From a virus: 64,000 nucleotides of DNA. A program made the translations under genes and the position numbers. Shown here in pieces: positions 38,409 through 47,124 of the stretch. Positions within the stretch are counted from its first letter, which is position 1. Every line of letters starts with the position of its first letter. The notes below the pieces were generated by a model that was not told the DNA's origin, made no database searches, and saw only the letters and a list, made by a program, of their open reading frames with translations. The DNA is taken from the IMG/VR virus record IMGVR_UViG_3300027730_001702, positions 1 to 64,000 of that record. One strand, 5' to 3'.

Positions 38409-39258
38409 AGGTTATATTGGATCAAGTCTCTCGGACTATCTTATTTCAAAATCAGACATAAAATCAAATATTTATTCTAAAAAAGATTTAAATTATTTAG
38501 ATTTTAATACTTTAAATAAGTACCTCCAACAAAATCAATCCATCAAAATAGACTATATTATAAACTGCGCTGGATATACTGGAAGACCAAACGTAGAAGG
38601 ATGTGAAAACGATAAAGAAACTTGTTGGAAATATAATGTAAAATTACCTATTATTTTAACAGAAATAGCTTCTCTCTGGGACATACCAATTATTCATATT
38701 AGTAGCGGATGTGTTTATAGTGGATATGAAAAAGATTATACAGAAGAAGACGAACCAAATTTTGGAATTTACAATCAAAATAGTAGCTTTTATAGTAAAA
38801 CTAAACATGCATGCGAACTATCATTAAAAAATAGTAACTCATATATTTTTAGAATAAGGATGCCATTTTCATATAAATCTTCTGAACGTAACTATATAGA
38901 CAAAATATTAAAATATGATAATTTAATCAGCTATAAAAACAGTTTAACTAATATTGATGATCTTAATGAATTTATTTATAAATTTATAAATTTGCAAAAT
39001 AAACCAGAATATGGAATTTATAATGTTACTAATCAAGGTTATGCTACGGCCAAAGAAATCGTAGAAATACTCAAAAAGTATAATTTGCAAAATAAGAATT
39101 GGAAATTTTTAGATCAAAATCAAATGAATTTTAAAGTTTTAAGAAGTAATTGCGCTCTTTCTACAAAAAAAATTAAAAAACTAAATTTAGAGCTACCTAA
39201 TATATATTATAGCATGGAAAACTCTATTAAAAACTATGACAATTTGCACACTATTTGA
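38383..39258 (+). CDS. RmlD-like NAD(P)-dependent sugar reductase/epimerase
   Basis: The 291-residue SDR protein opens ILLLGKGYIGSSLSDYL (GxGxxG dinucleotide loop), has INCAGYTGRPNVEGCE, IHISSGCVYSG and YSKTKHACE (Y-x-x-x-K catalytic pair). This fits dTDP-4-dehydrorhamnose reductase relatives, though the exact reaction is uncertain. It overlaps both flanking glycosyltransferase genes. Confidence 0.8.
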   Translation: MKNILLLGKGYIGSSLSDYLISKSDIKSNIYSKKDLNYLDFNTLNKYLQQNQSIKIDYIINCAGYTGRPNVEGCENDKETCWKYNVKLPIILTEIASLWDIPIIHISSGCVYSGYEKDYTEEDEPNFGIYNQNSSFYSKTKHACELSLKNSNSYIFRIRMPFSYKSSERNYIDKILKYDNLISYKNSLTNIDDLNEFIYKFINLQNKPEYGIYNVTNQGYATAKEIVEILKKYNLQNKNWKFLDQNQMNFKVLRSNCALSTKKIKKLNLELPNIYYSMENSIKNYDNLHTI

Positions 39259-40177
39259 TTACAACTATCTAGATAAAGGCTTAGTAATGATAGAATCATT
39301 ATTAAAACATGATCCTGAATTAGAAATTCATGTATTATGCCTTGACGATAAGACTTTTGACATTTGCAATAAAATAAAAGAAATTAAAGCTTATTCATTA
39401 CAAGATTTAGAGAAAGAAGATCAAAATTTATTAAAAATAAAAAATAGAAATATAAAATCAGAATTAGGAGATTGGTATGATTTAGGTGATCATGCGTATT
39501 ATTGTTATTCCTTAACTCCATATTTTACAAATTATATATTAGAAAAATATAGTAAAGAATCAGTTTTATATTGCGACTCTGATTTAATCTTTTATGAAAA
39601 TTTGAATACTTTAAAAGAAGAAATAAAAGAAAAAGATTGCGCTATAGTAACTCATAAAAATGAATCGGCATTTTATAAATACGAATCGAGAGTTGGAATT
39701 TATAATGTTGGTATTATTTATTTTAAAAAATCAAATTTAGGAATATTAATATCTAGATTCTGGAGAGATTTAATGTTTGATTGCGCTAATCAATTTGCTC
39801 AATCACATGGAACTTGTGGAGACCAGAAATACTTGGAGCTTTTTGAGCCGCTTTTTGGAAAACACAATATTCATGTAGTTGAAGGTAATATTGCTCATGG
39901 AGCTCCATGGAATTTTGAGAATTATACATTTTTAAATGAACGAGACGTAATTTATAAATTTAATAATGCAAAACAAAGAATTTTATTCAATCATTTTTCG
40001 CATTTTAATATAAAGAATGAGAAATGGTATTCTGCATATAAAGGCGAATGGAATCCAGAAACTTTAAATAAATATGTGCATGATATTTATCAAGATTACT
40101 ATGATAAAATACTTGAAATAAGAAATAAATATAGTATAATAGAAGAACATATTTGCCCATATCCAAACTCAAAATGA
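39236..40177 (+). CDS. GT8-like glycosyltransferase
   Basis: The 313-residue protein has TICTLFDYNYLDKGLVMIESL, LEIHVLCLDDKT, the metal motif VLYCDSDLIFY and a C-terminal ILFNHFSHF segment in place of the usual H-x-x-G-x-K-W. It resembles family 8 nucleotide-diphospho-sugar transferases. Its stop overlaps the next start as ATGA. Confidence 0.7.
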   Translation: MTICTLFDYNYLDKGLVMIESLLKHDPELEIHVLCLDDKTFDICNKIKEIKAYSLQDLEKEDQNLLKIKNRNIKSELGDWYDLGDHAYYCYSLTPYFTNYILEKYSKESVLYCDSDLIFYENLNTLKEEIKEKDCAIVTHKNESAFYKYESRVGIYNVGIIYFKKSNLGILISRFWRDLMFDCANQFAQSHGTCGDQKYLELFEPLFGKHNIHVVEGNIAHGAPWNFENYTFLNERDVIYKFNNAKQRILFNHFSHFNIKNEKWYSAYKGEWNPETLNKYVHDIYQDYYDKILEIRNKYSIIEEHICPYPNSK

Positions 40178-40791
40178 ATAAAGAAATGAAATCCGCATGG
40201 TACAATAAGGATATACTCTGCTCTGAAATGATAAGAGGAGCATTAGGATTAAATGGATGGGCTAGATTAGAGCATTCTGGTCATTTTAAATATCTAGATA
40301 CATTAGTTCAAAAAATACATATTAAAACTTTGCTAGACTTAGGATGTGGTGCAGCAGAATTAGGTAGAGTATACCAAAATAAATATGAATATACAGGATT
40401 TGATTTGGAGCATATAATAGAAAATGTAGCAAAAACAGTAAATCCACAGTTAAAATATGGGTATTTTGATGCATATAACTCAGACTTTTCTTTTTTGAAA
40501 AACAATGATTTAATTGTTTGTAATAGCTTCTTATCTGAAATGGATACTCCAGTAGAAATATTAATTAAAATATTAAATAATATTGATAGATATTTTATAA
40601 TACATAGACAAATTTTCTCAAATGAACCAACCAATACTGTAAAATATGGCACATATGGAAACCTAGAAACATCTAGATCAATCATAAACTTTAAGGATTT
40701 TGAGAATATAACTAAAGAATTTAATTTAATATACAAAATTGATATGCCAGAAGATCTTGGTAGTTCAATTTTACTAGAAAGAAAAAAATGA
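40174..40791 (+). CDS. SAM-dependent methyltransferase, class I
   Basis: The frame is open from 40153, but ATG 40174 overlaps the previous stop and is preferred (MNKEMKSAWYNKDILCSEMI). TLLDLGCGAAELGRVY is motif I, YTGFDLEH motif II, and NDLIVCNSFLSEM the post-II segment. Small-molecule or sugar methylation is likely from the context; target unknown. Confidence 0.75.
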   Translation: MNKEMKSAWYNKDILCSEMIRGALGLNGWARLEHSGHFKYLDTLVQKIHIKTLLDLGCGAAELGRVYQNKYEYTGFDLEHIIENVAKTVNPQLKYGYFDAYNSDFSFLKNNDLIVCNSFLSEMDTPVEILIKILNNIDRYFIIHRQIFSNEPTNTVKYGTYGNLETSRSIINFKDFENITKEFNLIYKIDMPEDLGSSILLERKK

Positions 40792-41672
40792 AATTAGCAT
40801 TTGGCATGATAGTTTTTGAAAGTGATTACGTTCTAAAAGAATGTTTAGAGCAAGTTTATCCATTTGCTGAACAAATTTTAATTGCAGAAGGACCAGTTTC
40901 ATATTGGCAAAGGATGGGCAAAACAACTTCACAAGATGAAACTAATCATATTTTAAATACATTTCCAGATCCAGATAAAAAAATTACAATAACTCATGGT
41001 CAATACTCAGAAAAAGACGAACAATGTCAAGCTTATATGAAGAATTTAAGACCAGATATAGATTATCTTTTTAACTTAGATTCAGATGAAGTTTATAAAA
41101 CCGAGGATCTTAAAAAAATAATTAAAATTTTAGAAGAATATAAACCTGCTAGAATGGCAGTTAGAAGTTGTTCTTTTTATGGCGGATTTGATCATTATCT
41201 AAATGGATTCGAATTGGGTAAAGATAATTTTTTAAGAATATTTAGAGTAACTCCAGGTTGCTCATGGGAAAAACATAGACCACCAACAATAAGATATCCA
41301 GATGATGCTAATATAAATTGGATGCATATAGATTCAGAAACGTTATGGAATAATTTTGGCATTCAAATGTATCATTATTCTTATGTATTCCCAAAGCAAG
41401 TTTTTAATAAAGTAGGTTATTATAAAAGTGATATTAGTAAAGAAAATTGTATAGATGATTATTTTAATCAAGTATATTTACCTTGGGTTACTGGCGATGA
41501 AAATCAAAGAAAAAATATTGAAGAAAAATACGAAGGAGTACATGAATTTAAACCGAATGTAAGAGGTTTTTGTGGGACTTCTAAATTCGAAGGAACTCAT
41601 CCAGAAGCAATTTTAAAAAATTTAGAAAATTTAAAATTAAAATTTAACAAACAATTAAAAGAATATGTTTAG
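40788..41672 (+). CDS. GT2-like glycosyltransferase
   Basis: The 294-residue protein starts KLAFGMIVFESDYVLKECLEQ and has a DYLFNLDSDEVYKTEDL metal motif (DSDE), as in family 2 transferases acting on glycan chains. Four-base overlap upstream, eight-base overlap downstream. Confidence 0.75.
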   Translation: MKLAFGMIVFESDYVLKECLEQVYPFAEQILIAEGPVSYWQRMGKTTSQDETNHILNTFPDPDKKITITHGQYSEKDEQCQAYMKNLRPDIDYLFNLDSDEVYKTEDLKKIIKILEEYKPARMAVRSCSFYGGFDHYLNGFELGKDNFLRIFRVTPGCSWEKHRPPTIRYPDDANINWMHIDSETLWNNFGIQMYHYSYVFPKQVFNKVGYYKSDISKENCIDDYFNQVYLPWVTGDENQRKNIEEKYEGVHEFKPNVRGFCGTSKFEGTHPEAILKNLENLKLKFNKQLKEYV

Positions 41673-42135
41673 TACAAATCAAGAATCTTCCTTTTTCTTA
41701 AATCATATAAATAAAACTCATAAGGTTCTAGAGTATGGATCTGGAGAGTCAACATTTGAAATAGCTCAAAGATGCAAAGAAATTTTATCTATAGAACATC
41801 AAGAGAATTGGTTTTTTAAAATTAAAAATGATCTACCATCTAATGCTAAAATCGTATTAAGAACACCTAATTTACCATATACTGAAGGAGGAGATTGTGG
41901 AACATATCAAGAATTTAAAGATTATATAGACTATCCAATTCCATATGGACCATACGATATAATTTTGATAGATGGAAGAGCCAGAATATTCTGCGCTTCA
42001 ATATGTTCAAAAATTGGCAGACAAGATACTATAGTATTTATACATGATTTTAATAGAGAAGAATATAAACCAGCTTTAAATTTTTTAAATTTAATAGATC
42101 AAGTTGGTACGATGGCTAAATTTTCGATAAAATGA
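41665..42135 (+). CDS. Methyltransferase-like protein, 156 aa
   Basis: A short class I methyltransferase: VLEYGSGESTFEIAQRCK is the SAM loop, ILSIEHQENW the acidic strand, DIILIDGRARIFCAS the Asp strand and TIVFIHDFNREEY the following strand. About 60 residues shorter than typical, but the Rossmann core is complete. Target unknown. Confidence 0.7.
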   Translation: MFSTNQESSFFLNHINKTHKVLEYGSGESTFEIAQRCKEILSIEHQENWFFKIKNDLPSNAKIVLRTPNLPYTEGGDCGTYQEFKDYIDYPIPYGPYDIILIDGRARIFCASICSKIGRQDTIVFIHDFNREEYKPALNFLNLIDQVGTMAKFSIK

Positions 42136-42361
42136 TTTCTGTAAATTACGCTGGAAGACTAGGAAATAATATTTTCCAATGACTGGATTCTGGCATCCAA
42201 AAGGTGAAAGAAAAGATGTGAATCTTTTAATAAATGAAGATAGATATATATATTGCGATTTAGGAGTAAAGGACGATTGGATTAGCTCAAAAGAACAAAT
42301 AGACTCTTTATTAATTAAAAATAAAAACTTTGAATATTATACATATGATCAAATTATTTAA
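42132..42361 (+). pseudogene. Remnant of a GT11-like fucosyltransferase gene
   Basis: ATG 42132 opens MISVNYAGRLGNNIFQ, the N-terminal GRLGNNIFQ motif of family 11, then hits TGA (42180-42182). An ORF overlapping it as ATGA (42179-42361) encodes 60 residues, including FWHPKGERKDVNLLINEDRY and DDWISSKEQIDSLL. The most economical reading is a gene that lost its centre in a deletion. The second piece might still be translated; no function is assignable. Confidence 0.5.
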
Positions 42362-43268
42362 TTTAAATAACTATAAAATAGATTTTTCTAAATTTAAAAA
42401 TCATCTACATGATAAAAATGTCGTAGAATTAGAAAATTCTATCGCCAAATATGTAGGTGCAAAATATGCATGTTCGATAAATAGTGCCACAAATGCTATA
42501 TTCTTATTATTTTTAAATAAAAAAATACAAGTAAAAGTTCCAAGTATGATACCTCCAGTAGTATTAAATGCATTAATAACATCTGGAAATTCTATAAAAT
42601 TTACTGATAATACAGAATGGATAGGAAATTCCTATATACTACACGAATTTAAAGACTATAAAATAATTGATTCCGCACAAAAAGTAGAAAAAAATCAATT
42701 CAAAAATGAAGCAAATCCTAATGATGTAATGTTTTTTAGTTTTTATCCAACTAAACCAATAGGAGGAATTGATGGAGGCATGATTGTTTCTGACGATTAT
42801 GATAAAATTCGCTGGCTAAAAGAAGCTGTAATGAATGGGATGTCTTATGCAGAAAATAATTGGGAAAGACAAGTTAAATTTCCAGGATATAAAATGTATA
42901 TGAATTCAATACAAGCAGAAATTGTGCTCAGAAATTTTGATAAATTTGATTTAACAAAAAGTAAATTAAAAAATATTAGAGATTTTTACAATAAAAAATT
43001 TAATTTGAATAATACAAGCGATCATCTTTATAGAATAGAAGTAAATAATAATAAAAATTTCATAGAAGCGATGAAAAAAAATGAAATCACTTGTGGACTT
43101 CATTATGAAGCTCAAAATTTAAATCCAATATATTCAAAAAATGATCAAAAATGCCCTAATTCAGAAAGAATCTCTAAAAAAACAGTAAGCATACCCTTTC
43201 ATTATAAGTTGACAAAAACTAATTTAAATTATATAATTAAAAAGGTCAATGAATATAGAGATTTATAA
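42345..43268 (+). CDS. DegT/DnrJ/StrS sugar aminotransferase (FdtB-like)
   Basis: About 307 residues from ATG 42345 (an ATG at 42330 is possible). The PLP fold is shown by GAKYACSINSATNAIFLLF, DSAQKVE (phosphate/ring contact), and FFSFYPTKPIGGIDGGMIVS, where the Lys in PTKP is the Schiff-base residue. With the FdtA-like isomerase and RmlB-like dehydratase that follow, it would aminate a 3-keto-6-deoxyhexose on dTDP. Confidence 0.8.
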   Translation: MIKLFNLNNYKIDFSKFKNHLHDKNVVELENSIAKYVGAKYACSINSATNAIFLLFLNKKIQVKVPSMIPPVVLNALITSGNSIKFTDNTEWIGNSYILHEFKDYKIIDSAQKVEKNQFKNEANPNDVMFFSFYPTKPIGGIDGGMIVSDDYDKIRWLKEAVMNGMSYAENNWERQVKFPGYKMYMNSIQAEIVLRNFDKFDLTKSKLKNIRDFYNKKFNLNNTSDHLYRIEVNNNKNFIEAMKKNEITCGLHYEAQNLNPIYSKNDQKCPNSERISKKTVSIPFHYKLTKTNLNYIIKKVNEYRDL

Positions 43269-43635
43269 TACTTTTACAGACGAAAGAGGAGGGTATCTGC
43301 TGCCTATTGACTTTAAAAGATTACCGTTTAGCCCCAAGAGAGTTTTTATAGTAAGAGACGTACCAAAAAATACAGTTAGAGGAAATCATGCGCATTTCAA
43401 AACTCAACAATTTTTAATATGTGTTAAAGGTAAAATACAAGTAAATCTAGATTATGGAAATAAAAAAGAAAAAACCTTAATTAAACAAGGAGAATTTGTT
43501 CATATACCACAAATGGTATGGGATTCACAAAAATTTTTAACTGGCAGCGATATAATGATTTCTATTTGCTCAACAATATATGATGAAAAAGATTATATTT
43601 TAAATAAAAAAGAATTTTTAAATTTAATTAAATGA
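43249..43635 (+). CDS. FdtA-like dTDP-4-keto-6-deoxyglucose 3,4-ketoisomerase
   Basis: The 128-residue cupin has FTDERGGYLLPIDFKRLPF, RVFIVRDVPKNTVRGNHAHF (the R-G-x-H-A-H metal motif) and KQGEFVHIPQMVW. This is the FdtA/WxcM-like isomerase domain that makes dTDP-3-keto-6-deoxy sugars. It starts inside the aminotransferase gene and its stop overlaps rmlB, so the three are coupled. Confidence 0.85.
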   Translation: MNIEIYNTFTDERGGYLLPIDFKRLPFSPKRVFIVRDVPKNTVRGNHAHFKTQQFLICVKGKIQVNLDYGNKKEKTLIKQGEFVHIPQMVWDSQKFLTGSDIMISICSTIYDEKDYILNKKEFLNLIK

Positions 43636-44606
43636 ATATAATAGTGACAGGTGGCCTTGGTTTTATTGGCTCTAATTTTATTAAGTATATAATTAATAAA
43701 AAAGAAGTCCATTCCATCATAAACATAGATACAAAAAGTAAATATCATGGAGCAGCAAACTTAAATAATACAAAATCTTTTCAAAATAATATAAAATATA
43801 AATTTGAGGATTTTTGGTTGGAGATGTTAAATAACTCTATAGAAATTAAAAAATTTAAAAACATATTAAAAGAAAATAATATAACCCACATAGTCCATTT
43901 TGCCGCAGAATCTCATGTAGATAATTCAATATCTGACCCAAGGCGATTCATTCAATCAAATATATTCGGGACATTCAACCTATTAGAGATTATTAGAGAT
44001 TTTCCAGAGATTAGATTTCATCATATTTCTACTGATGAAGTTTATGGCAGTTTAGGTGAAGAAGGTAAATTCACAGAAAAAACGCCATATGCACCAAATT
44101 CTCCATACTCTGCATCAAAAGCTTCGAGCGATATGCTAGTTAGAGCTTATCATCATACTTTTAAAATTTTAATCACAATTTCTAATTGCTCAAACAACTA
44201 TGGACCAAATCAACATAATGAAAAATTCATACCAGTTGTTATCAATTCTATATTAAATAATAAAAAAATACCTGTTTATGGGAATGGAAAAAATATAAGA
44301 GATTGGATATTTGTTGATGATCATTGTGAAGCAGTATGGTCTATACTAAATAATGGTAAAATTGGCGAAACATATAATATAGGTGGAGATTGCGAAAAAA
44401 CAAATCTAGAGATTATTAATGATATTTGTGAAGTATTAAATGTTAATCCTCAAGATCATATGTCTTTTGTAGAAGATCGTAAAGGACATGATTTTAGATA
44501 TGCAATAGATAATAACAAAATAAACAAAGAATTAAATTGGTATCCAATCACATCTTTTAAACACGGACTAAAACAAACAATTGATTTTTATAAAAATTTG
44601 TTATAA
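43632..44606 (+). CDS. rmlB: dTDP-glucose 4,6-dehydratase
   Basis: The 324-residue SDR protein has VTGGLGFIGSNFIKYI (NAD loop), HFAAESHVDNSISDP, HHISTDEVYGSLGEEG (catalytic Asp-Glu) and YSASKASSD (Y-x-x-x-K), the complete RmlB signature set. It makes dTDP-4-keto-6-deoxyglucose, the substrate for the FdtA-like and FdtB-like enzymes just upstream. No RmlA is visible in the window, so dTDP-glucose presumably comes from the host or another locus. Confidence 0.9.
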   Translation: MNIIVTGGLGFIGSNFIKYIINKKEVHSIINIDTKSKYHGAANLNNTKSFQNNIKYKFEDFWLEMLNNSIEIKKFKNILKENNITHIVHFAAESHVDNSISDPRRFIQSNIFGTFNLLEIIRDFPEIRFHHISTDEVYGSLGEEGKFTEKTPYAPNSPYSASKASSDMLVRAYHHTFKILITISNCSNNYGPNQHNEKFIPVVINSILNNKKIPVYGNGKNIRDWIFVDDHCEAVWSILNNGKIGETYNIGGDCEKTNLEIINDICEVLNVNPQDHMSFVEDRKGHDFRYAIDNNKINKELNWYPITSFKHGLKQTIDFYKNLL

Positions 44607-44609
44607 TAT
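44581..44609 (+). promoter_or_regulatory. Promoter of gmd
   Basis: TTGATT (44581-44586), 17 bases, TAATAT (44604-44609), 6 bases to the ATG at 44616; a TATAAT two bases earlier is an alternative -10. Confidence 0.6.
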
Positions 44610-44615
44610 AACAAT

Positions 44616-46799
44616 ATGAGTTTGAATTTTCAAGAAACCTATTATGGTAAAAAGATAGACACTTCTAATATCCTCAATATTGAAGATGCTAGTAGAATAA
44701 TTAATGGAAGAAAAACAGTAGTAATAACTGGCGTAACTGGTCAGGATGGAAGTCATATGGTTGATTTTTTACTTAAAAATACAGATTATCTTATTTTTGG
44801 TGGAGTAAGAAGATTAAGCGTATATAATCATGAAAATATTAAGCATATCAAGTCTGATAGATTTCATCTTATTAATTTTGATTTAACCGATTCTCATGCT
44901 ATATCAAGAACTGTAGAAAAATTGCAACCAGATTATTTTATTAACTTTGCTGCTCAAAGTTTTGTTGCGAGCAGCTGGGATTTTGCTCGTCAAACTTGGC
45001 AAACTAATTCTACCGCTGTGCTTGATATTTTAGAAGCAATAAGGCTTTACAAGCCATCTTGTAGACTTTATCAAGCTGGTTCAAGCGAAGAATTTGGAAA
45101 TGTACAATATACTCCTCAAGACGAGAATCATCCATTAAAGCCAAGGAGTCCATATGGAGCGAGCAAAGCTGCTTCTAGACAATTAGTTAAGGTATACAGA
45201 GAGTCTTATGGATTATATGCCGTACAAGGGTATCTTTTTAATCACGAGTGTTTGACTGAAAAAACCCCAATTATTATAAAATATAAAGATTCTGGATTGA
45301 TAAATATTCTACCAATTAGCGAGATTGTTCCTCATAGAAGAAACCATTTAAAAGGTAAAAAATATATCTCCACGGATAATTGTAATTATTTAATATGGGA
45401 TGGCGGAACGTGGAGCGAAATTTTAACAAGAACGGCCACATGGAATGATGAAAATAATGATAAAGATATACATAGAATAATGTGTCGCGCTGGATTTTAC
45501 GAAGCAACGGCAGATCATATATCTTTTATAAAAGGCGGAATGCAAATTAAAACCAAAGATTTATCTGTCAATAATGAACTAGAACTTAAACCACTACCAG
45601 AAAAAAATAACATATCTATTGTTTTAGATGAAGAGGCTGAACTTTTAGGATTAATGACTGCGGAGGGATACATTAGCGAAGATGGTCGTGGCAAATTTAC
45701 TAATAAAGATAATGATTTATGCGAAAGAGTAAAGTTTTTGTGGAGCAAACTATCCTCTGGATATACATCTGAATATTACAGCCAAAGCGGATTCACGAAT
45801 AGAAAAGATATAAAAAATATAAATTTATGCGGAGATTCAAATTATTTAAAACTATTAAGAAAAAATCTTTATACTGAAACGGGCGATAAAAGAATTCCAA
45901 TTAAAATTTTAAATTCAAACCTAAAAACAATTCAAATTTATTTAAAAGCATATAACGATGGAGATGGATTAAAAGCTAGTAATCAAAAAACTGAATTCCA
46001 AGGTTTTACGACCTCATCCTATACGCTTGCTTCTGGCTTATGCTATTTATTGAGTTTACTAAAATTTAGATTTACATTATGTCCAGAAGAAAGAGGAGAT
46101 AGGCTTTATTTTAAAATTAATATAAATTCAAATAATAAAAATATATCTAATAAAGGAAAACATTTAATAAAAAGTCAAAATGAAGTAACTAAAATATCAA
46201 AATTACAATATTCTGGATGGTTATTTGATCTTGAAACAAAGTCGGGAACATTTTCTGCTGGAATTGGATTTTCTTGGGTCCACAATAGTCCAAGAAGAGG
46301 CGAGGAATTCGTAACTCGCAAAATCACTAAAAATGTAGCAAGAATTTACCATGCAATTAAAAATAATGAACCCTTTAGTCCATTAGAATTAGGCAATATT
46401 GAAGCGAAAAGAGATTGGAGTTATGCTGAGGATTTTATAGAAGGTGTTTGGATGATGTTAAATCAAGATAAATATAATAGTAATTACGATGGAAATGCGA
46501 AAGAATATGTTTTTTCATCGAATGAGACGCATACAATTAAAGAGTTTGCAGAAAAAGCTTTTGCTTATGCTGGAATTAATGGCGAATGGATTGGAGAAAA
46601 AGAACATGAAGTATATGTCTCTGAGGATAAAAAGGTATTAATTCAAATTAATCCTAAATTTTATAGACCAGCAGAAGTGGAGCTTCTTCTTGGTAATTCG
46701 GATAAAGCTAGAAAAGAGCTAAACTGGCAACCAAAAATTTCATTTGACAAATTAATAGAAAAGATGGTAAACTGGGATATTGAAAATCTCAAATCATAA
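44616..46799 (+). CDS. gmd: GDP-mannose 4,6-dehydratase interrupted by an intein
   Basis: The 727-residue precursor consists of a Gmd (GVTGQDG near residue 39, FAAQSFVASSW, AGSSEEFG, YGASKAASR with Y-x-x-x-K) split after LFNHE by a 346-residue intein (residues 212-557) and resuming with SPRRGEEFVTRKI. Removing the intein leaves about 381 residues, close to the usual 345-375. Gmd makes GDP-4-keto-6-deoxymannose, precursor of GDP-fucose, rhamnose and perosamine sugars; two fucosyltransferase-like genes upstream fit that. The end overlaps the next ORF. Confidence 0.92.
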   Translation: MSLNFQETYYGKKIDTSNILNIEDASRIINGRKTVVITGVTGQDGSHMVDFLLKNTDYLIFGGVRRLSVYNHENIKHIKSDRFHLINFDLTDSHAISRTVEKLQPDYFINFAAQSFVASSWDFARQTWQTNSTAVLDILEAIRLYKPSCRLYQAGSSEEFGNVQYTPQDENHPLKPRSPYGASKAASRQLVKVYRESYGLYAVQGYLFNHECLTEKTPIIIKYKDSGLINILPISEIVPHRRNHLKGKKYISTDNCNYLIWDGGTWSEILTRTATWNDENNDKDIHRIMCRAGFYEATADHISFIKGGMQIKTKDLSVNNELELKPLPEKNNISIVLDEEAELLGLMTAEGYISEDGRGKFTNKDNDLCERVKFLWSKLSSGYTSEYYSQSGFTNRKDIKNINLCGDSNYLKLLRKNLYTETGDKRIPIKILNSNLKTIQIYLKAYNDGDGLKASNQKTEFQGFTTSSYTLASGLCYLLSLLKFRFTLCPEERGDRLYFKININSNNKNISNKGKHLIKSQNEVTKISKLQYSGWLFDLETKSGTFSAGIGFSWVHNSPRRGEEFVTRKITKNVARIYHAIKNNEPFSPLELGNIEAKRDWSYAEDFIEGVWMMLNQDKYNSNYDGNAKEYVFSSNETHTIKEFAEKAFAYAGINGEWIGEKEHEVYVSEDKKVLIQINPKFYRPAEVELLLGNSDKARKELNWQPKISFDKLIEKMVNWDIENLKS
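45249..46286 (+). mobile_element. Intein with LAGLIDADG homing endonuclease in gmd
   Basis: The insert begins with Cys (CLTEKTPIIIKYKDSG) and ends FSWVHN, followed by Ser as the first C-extein residue, the standard splice chemistry (Cys1, penultimate His, terminal Asn, +1 Ser). Block B is visible as FYEATADHISF. Two dodecapeptide-like motifs, LLGLMTAEGYISED and LKAYNDGDG, mark a LAGLIDADG homing endonuclease. The insertion divides the highly conserved NHE-SPRRGE motif of Gmd. Confidence 0.92.
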
Positions 46800-47124
46800 A
46801 CTTTGTCAATTAATCGTTAAGAAATTTATTAAAGGAAATATTAATTGGCCAAGAGAGATTAAAATCGCTCAAAGATTAGTTAAAAGGTTTAATTCTTTTG
46901 ATTTTTGGGATAATCTTAAAGAATTAGGAAGTCCACCACCTTCATTAGCTTGGTTTCTTAAGCCAGAGGGAAAAGCTTTTATTTTAAAAGAATATGAAAG
47001 TTTTAATTTAAATTTAAATACAGAAACAGTAAAACTAGAAGAAAATAAAGTCCAAGATGATAAAAAGATTTGCAAAAAGCCCAAAAGTTTGATAGAATTT
47101 ATAAGATATGGCAAAAAAATCTAA
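46780..47124 (+). CDS. Hypothetical protein, 114 aa, preceding the recombinase
   Basis: A TTG at 46780 inside the end of gmd starts the longest frame; TTGACA (46744-46749), 18 bases and TAAACT lie 6 bases before it. The protein (LCQLIVKKFIKGNINWPREI, LGSPPPSLAWFLKPEGKAFIL) is basic with an acidic/lysine tail and is found directly before the RecA-like gene, which starts inside it. A recombination accessory role is possible; no family recognised. Confidence 0.55.
   Translation: MKISNHKLCQLIVKKFIKGNINWPREIKIAQRLVKRFNSFDFWDNLKELGSPPPSLAWFLKPEGKAFILKEYESFNLNLNTETVKLEENKVQDDKKICKKPKSLIEFIRYGKKI
47070..47098 (+). promoter_or_regulatory. Promoter of the recombinase gene
   Basis: TTGCAA (47070-47075), 17 bases, TAGAAT (47093-47098), 9 bases to the ATG at 47108, within the preceding ORF. 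Confidence 0.5.
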
